Below, piece by piece: positions 19,934 to 21,642 of a DNA stretch of 21,642 bases. Under the pieces are notes generated by a model that saw only the letters and a program-made list of their open reading frames with translations, was not told where the DNA came from and ran no database searches. The DNA is from a virus: the IMG/VR virus record IMGVR_UViG_3300023174_000710, positions 1 to 21,642 of that record, one strand, 5' to 3'. Position 1 is the stretch's first letter; every line of letters begins with the position of its first letter. The position numbers and the translations under genes are program-made.

Positions 19934-20185
19934 GTGCAAGCATTTGCCGGCACTTCTCTTTTTATTGTCATTATTGCTGGGATTGCTCTTTTCATGCTTC
20001 CATTTGCCGTGCTGATGATCTCGTCTCGCACTTACAAAATCATGCAATCAGTGCGTCGCATGGAAGGCAGCCTTGCGCTTTTGGACGGCCAGTCTGCCAA
20101 ACTGGCTCAAGCCGTGGTGGAAATTAAAAAAACCAACGCTCTGCTGGCCAAAGCTCTTAAGACTTCCTCTGATTCTGATTCTTGA
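19934..20185 (+). CDS. small membrane protein with coiled-coil tail
   Basis: The 83-residue product starts at a GTG, with AAAAGGGAT upstream. It has one membrane helix at about 8-30 (TSLFIVIIAGIALFMLPFAV) and a cytoplasmic helical part (SVRRMEGSLALLDGQSA, then AVVEIKKTNALLAKAL) with heptad-like spacing. It is co-transcribed with an RHH regulator, so it would be made whenever that regulator is: if that is the lysogenic state, a superinfection-exclusion or membrane-sensing role would fit. The 3' end overlaps the convergent HTH gene by 29 nt. Confidence 0.68.
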   Translation: MQAFAGTSLFIVIIAGIALFMLPFAVLMISSRTYKIMQSVRRMEGSLALLDGQSAKLAQAVVEIKKTNALLAKALKTSSDSDS

Positions 20186-20441
20186 TGATCCGATAATATG
20201 GGTGCAGCCGGAAATAAGGCCGGCGCCTCACGTTCCCATTATCCACCCCACTCACCCCCGACCGAAACTTTTTCATTTCTAACTTACCCGATTTTACCAG
20301 TTTGGTCACGATGCGGCTGACGTGCTCCTTGGACATGTTTTGTTCTTTGGCGATCTCTTTGACGCTTTTGTAGCCCGGAGGAATCACGTCCGCCTTGCGG
20401 CTAAAAGCATCCTGCAATACCTCTGCCCAATCATTACTCAT
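20157..20441 (-). CDS. winged-helix DNA-binding protein
   Basis: This is a 94-residue protein. SVKEIAKEQNMSKEHVSRIVTKLVKSG is a MarR/ArsR-like helix-turn-helix, with the wing KLEMKKFRSG and a basic C-terminus. The ATG at 20441 overlaps the metallophosphoesterase stop (ATGA), so I prefer it to a GTG at 20456. It runs convergent into the RHH/membrane pair and overlaps its end by 29 nt. It may regulate early genes or replication. Confidence 0.7.
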   Translation of the reverse strand: MSNDWAEVLQDAFSRKADVIPPGYKSVKEIAKEQNMSKEHVSRIVTKLVKSGKLEMKKFRSGVSGVDNGNVRRRPYFRLHPYYRIIKNQNQRKS

Positions 20442-21175
20442 AGAGGGAATCTCCACTCATCTTTTACCGGTGTGGCAAGCCACGCCACGCAAGCGTCAGC
20501 ACAATACTCACCATAGGCAAAGCCGTGCCCCCAGCGGTACGTGGCTCGCCGATGCCTGGCGTATCCCATGGAGGGAATGTTCGCCAATGTGCCGGTGCAG
20601 ATGCCTACCGGGGATCCCCTCACCCGGCCCCTGGTGATCTCCGGCCGGTGCAGATGCGCCATGACGATGGGACAGCCAAGGCTCTCCACGGTATCCCTGA
20701 CGGCCGCCTCGCCGCACTGGAATCCGTGCAAGAATACGGTATCGCCTAGCAGGAAAAGGCCATCATCAATGTCGTATGGCAGCAGCCGGGCCTTCAATTT
20801 CTTCACGGCCTGCTCAATGGCCTGCGTTCCCTGCTCCGCCGCATAGGCCACGACAGCAGATGAGCTGCGCAGCATACCCCAGAGCCTCGCTTCGTGATTA
20901 CCAAGCAGCACTACTGACGGGGAAAGTTCTTTCAGATGGCTCATGCCGACTAGGTAATCGTCAGAAAAGCTCACCGTCTTATCCGGATCGTCCGGGGAGT
21001 TGCGTGCACCGGCTCGCCAGGCGGCCGTGTCCAGAAAATCGCCCAGATGGATTGTGGTCTCTGGTTTCCACCGGCGCTTGAAATCCAGCACGGTGTCCCA
21101 GCTTTTGCGGTCAATATGGGCGGCGTGCGTGCACCCTACGGCAAACCACCGACGCCATTTGCGGACGACGTTCAC
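20438..21175 (-). CDS. calcineurin-like metallophosphoesterase
   Basis: This is a 245-residue protein. The family motifs are GDFLD (45-49), GNHE (92-95), HG (150-151) and AHLH (173-176). The first motif, normally D-x-H, reads GCTH (14-17), with Cys15 in place of the Asp that binds metal. Family members hydrolyse phosphodiesters or phosphomonoesters, and phage relatives often accompany nucleotide metabolism. It may remain active with altered metal use, or be a divergent form. GTG start with AAGGGG close by. It lies between a MazG-like gene and a winged-helix gene. Confidence 0.8.
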   Translation of the reverse strand: MNVVRKWRRWFAVGCTHAAHIDRKSWDTVLDFKRRWKPETTIHLGDFLDTAAWRAGARNSPDDPDKTVSFSDDYLVGMSHLKELSPSVVLLGNHEARLWGMLRSSSAVVAYAAEQGTQAIEQAVKKLKARLLPYDIDDGLFLLGDTVFLHGFQCGEAAVRDTVESLGCPIVMAHLHRPEITRGRVRGSPVGICTGTLANIPSMGYARHRRATYRWGHGFAYGEYCADACVAWLATPVKDEWRFPL

Positions 21176-21192
21176 TTGCCCCTTGCCTCGTG

Positions 21193-21522
21193 TCAGCGCT
21201 TATCGAAACCCGTGGGCATTCCTTGGAGGATGTGGAGGATCTTGCGACAATTCTCTCTTGCTAGGCTTGCCGCCAGAGAATCATCCGTGCACCCGGCCAT
21301 GGCCAGATCCGCAATGGCTCCAAGCTGGATTCGGTGCGTATAAACATAGGCCACTAGATCCACGACCTCTTGCATGGCATCCGACCAGCACGGCCGCAGC
21401 CATAGGGATCCGCCATGCTCCTCCTGGCCCCGGCGGTACTTGGTGCTGAAATCCTTTGAAAACGTCTCTAGGATGGCTTTTAGATGGAGCTCATGTTCTG
21501 GACTCATAACGTGCGGCGTCAT
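21193..21522 (-). CDS. MazG-like all-alpha NTP pyrophosphohydrolase
   Basis: This is a 109-residue protein. STKYRRGQEEHGGSLW (EHGG at 35-38) and AMQEVVDLVAYVYT (Glu52, Asp55) match the helix-borne acids (E-x-x-E ... E-x-x-D) of phage MazG/dUTPase-like enzymes, which remove noncanonical or excess nucleoside triphosphates. The ATG at 21522 overlaps the upstream stop (ATGA). An internal ATG at 21507 is possible. This is the last complete gene on the right. Confidence 0.68.
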   Translation of the reverse strand: MTPHVMSPEHELHLKAILETFSKDFSTKYRRGQEEHGGSLWLRPCWSDAMQEVVDLVAYVYTHRIQLGAIADLAMAGCTDDSLAASLARENCRKILHILQGMPTGFDKR

Positions 21523-21642
21523 GGCTTGCGAATGCCCACCTTGCGCGATTGCATGGCCTGCCTGTTCTTCTCCGCGATCTTAGTGCCAGGGCTTTCTTTG
21601 GATTGAGGTATATCCCGCCACGATGCGTAGCGACTATCCTGC
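21519..21642 (-). CDS. C-terminal end of a gene cut by the window edge
   Basis: An open frame enters from the right edge (first full codon at 21641) and ends at TGA 21519-21521, which overlaps the next ATG (ATGA). The visible 40 residues (RYASWRDIPQ, then GTKIAEKNRQAMQSRK) are basic and probably disordered or helical. The coupling and basic composition support a real gene. Function cannot be told. Confidence 0.6.
   Translation of the reverse strand, partial: QDSRYASWRDIPQSKESPGTKIAEKNRQAMQSRKVGIRKP

Overview
This window is part of a temperate tailed-phage genome (Caudoviricetes) with lambda-like packaging. It carries a tyrosine integrase, an excisionase-like gene, a tRNA-derived attachment site, replication genes, terminase, portal, protease/scaffold and major capsid genes. 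GC looks moderately high, with a few AT-rich genes. The host cannot be named from the sequence: it is bacterial (Shine-Dalgarno sites, ATG/GTG/TTG starts), and no host chromosomal gene is visible. Phage genes flank the attachment site on both sides, so this reads as a free or circular phage (attP) rather than a prophage edge.

Layout, right to left in transcription order. (1) 21642-20157, leftward: a gene cut by the window edge, a MazG-like pyrophosphohydrolase, a metallophosphoesterase and a winged-helix protein. (2) 20185-19433: a control region of two divergent, mutually similar ribbon-helix-helix (RHH) genes separated by 112 bp. The rightward one is followed by a small membrane protein; the leftward one overlaps an excisionase-like gene. 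(3) 19390-18107: integrase on the + strand, with its 3' end antisense to xis, then an AT-rich arm and a tRNA 3'-end fragment (attP core). (4) 18172-10621, leftward: a tightly overlapped early operon with small membrane and coiled-coil proteins, a DUF559-type nuclease, a DGQHR/ParB-like protein, an SSB-like protein, a RecB-like nuclease, a 3D-domain wall enzyme, an HTH regulator, an AT-rich HNH endonuclease and a primase-helicase. (5) 10620-10491: a gene-free block with eight copies of a GTGCAATAA-like repeat in nested inverted arrangement. (6) 10471-3385: HTH protein, small and large terminase, a small connector-position protein, portal, protease-scaffold fusion and capsid. (7) 3324-1: two glycosyltransferase genes and a methyltransferase directly behind the capsid gene. 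Tail genes must lie to the left of the window.

The genes are packed so tightly that most junctions are ATGA or GTGA stop-start overlaps. These overlaps fix many starts and reveal real small genes of 27-58 codons (14430-14582, 17453-17563, 17769-17921, 19433-19609, possibly 9446-9529).

Most interesting are the paired RHH switch with apparently leaderless transcripts, the int/xis antisense overlap, the repeat block behind the primase gene, the sugar/methyl cassette next to the capsid gene, and a marked excess of GGATCC.
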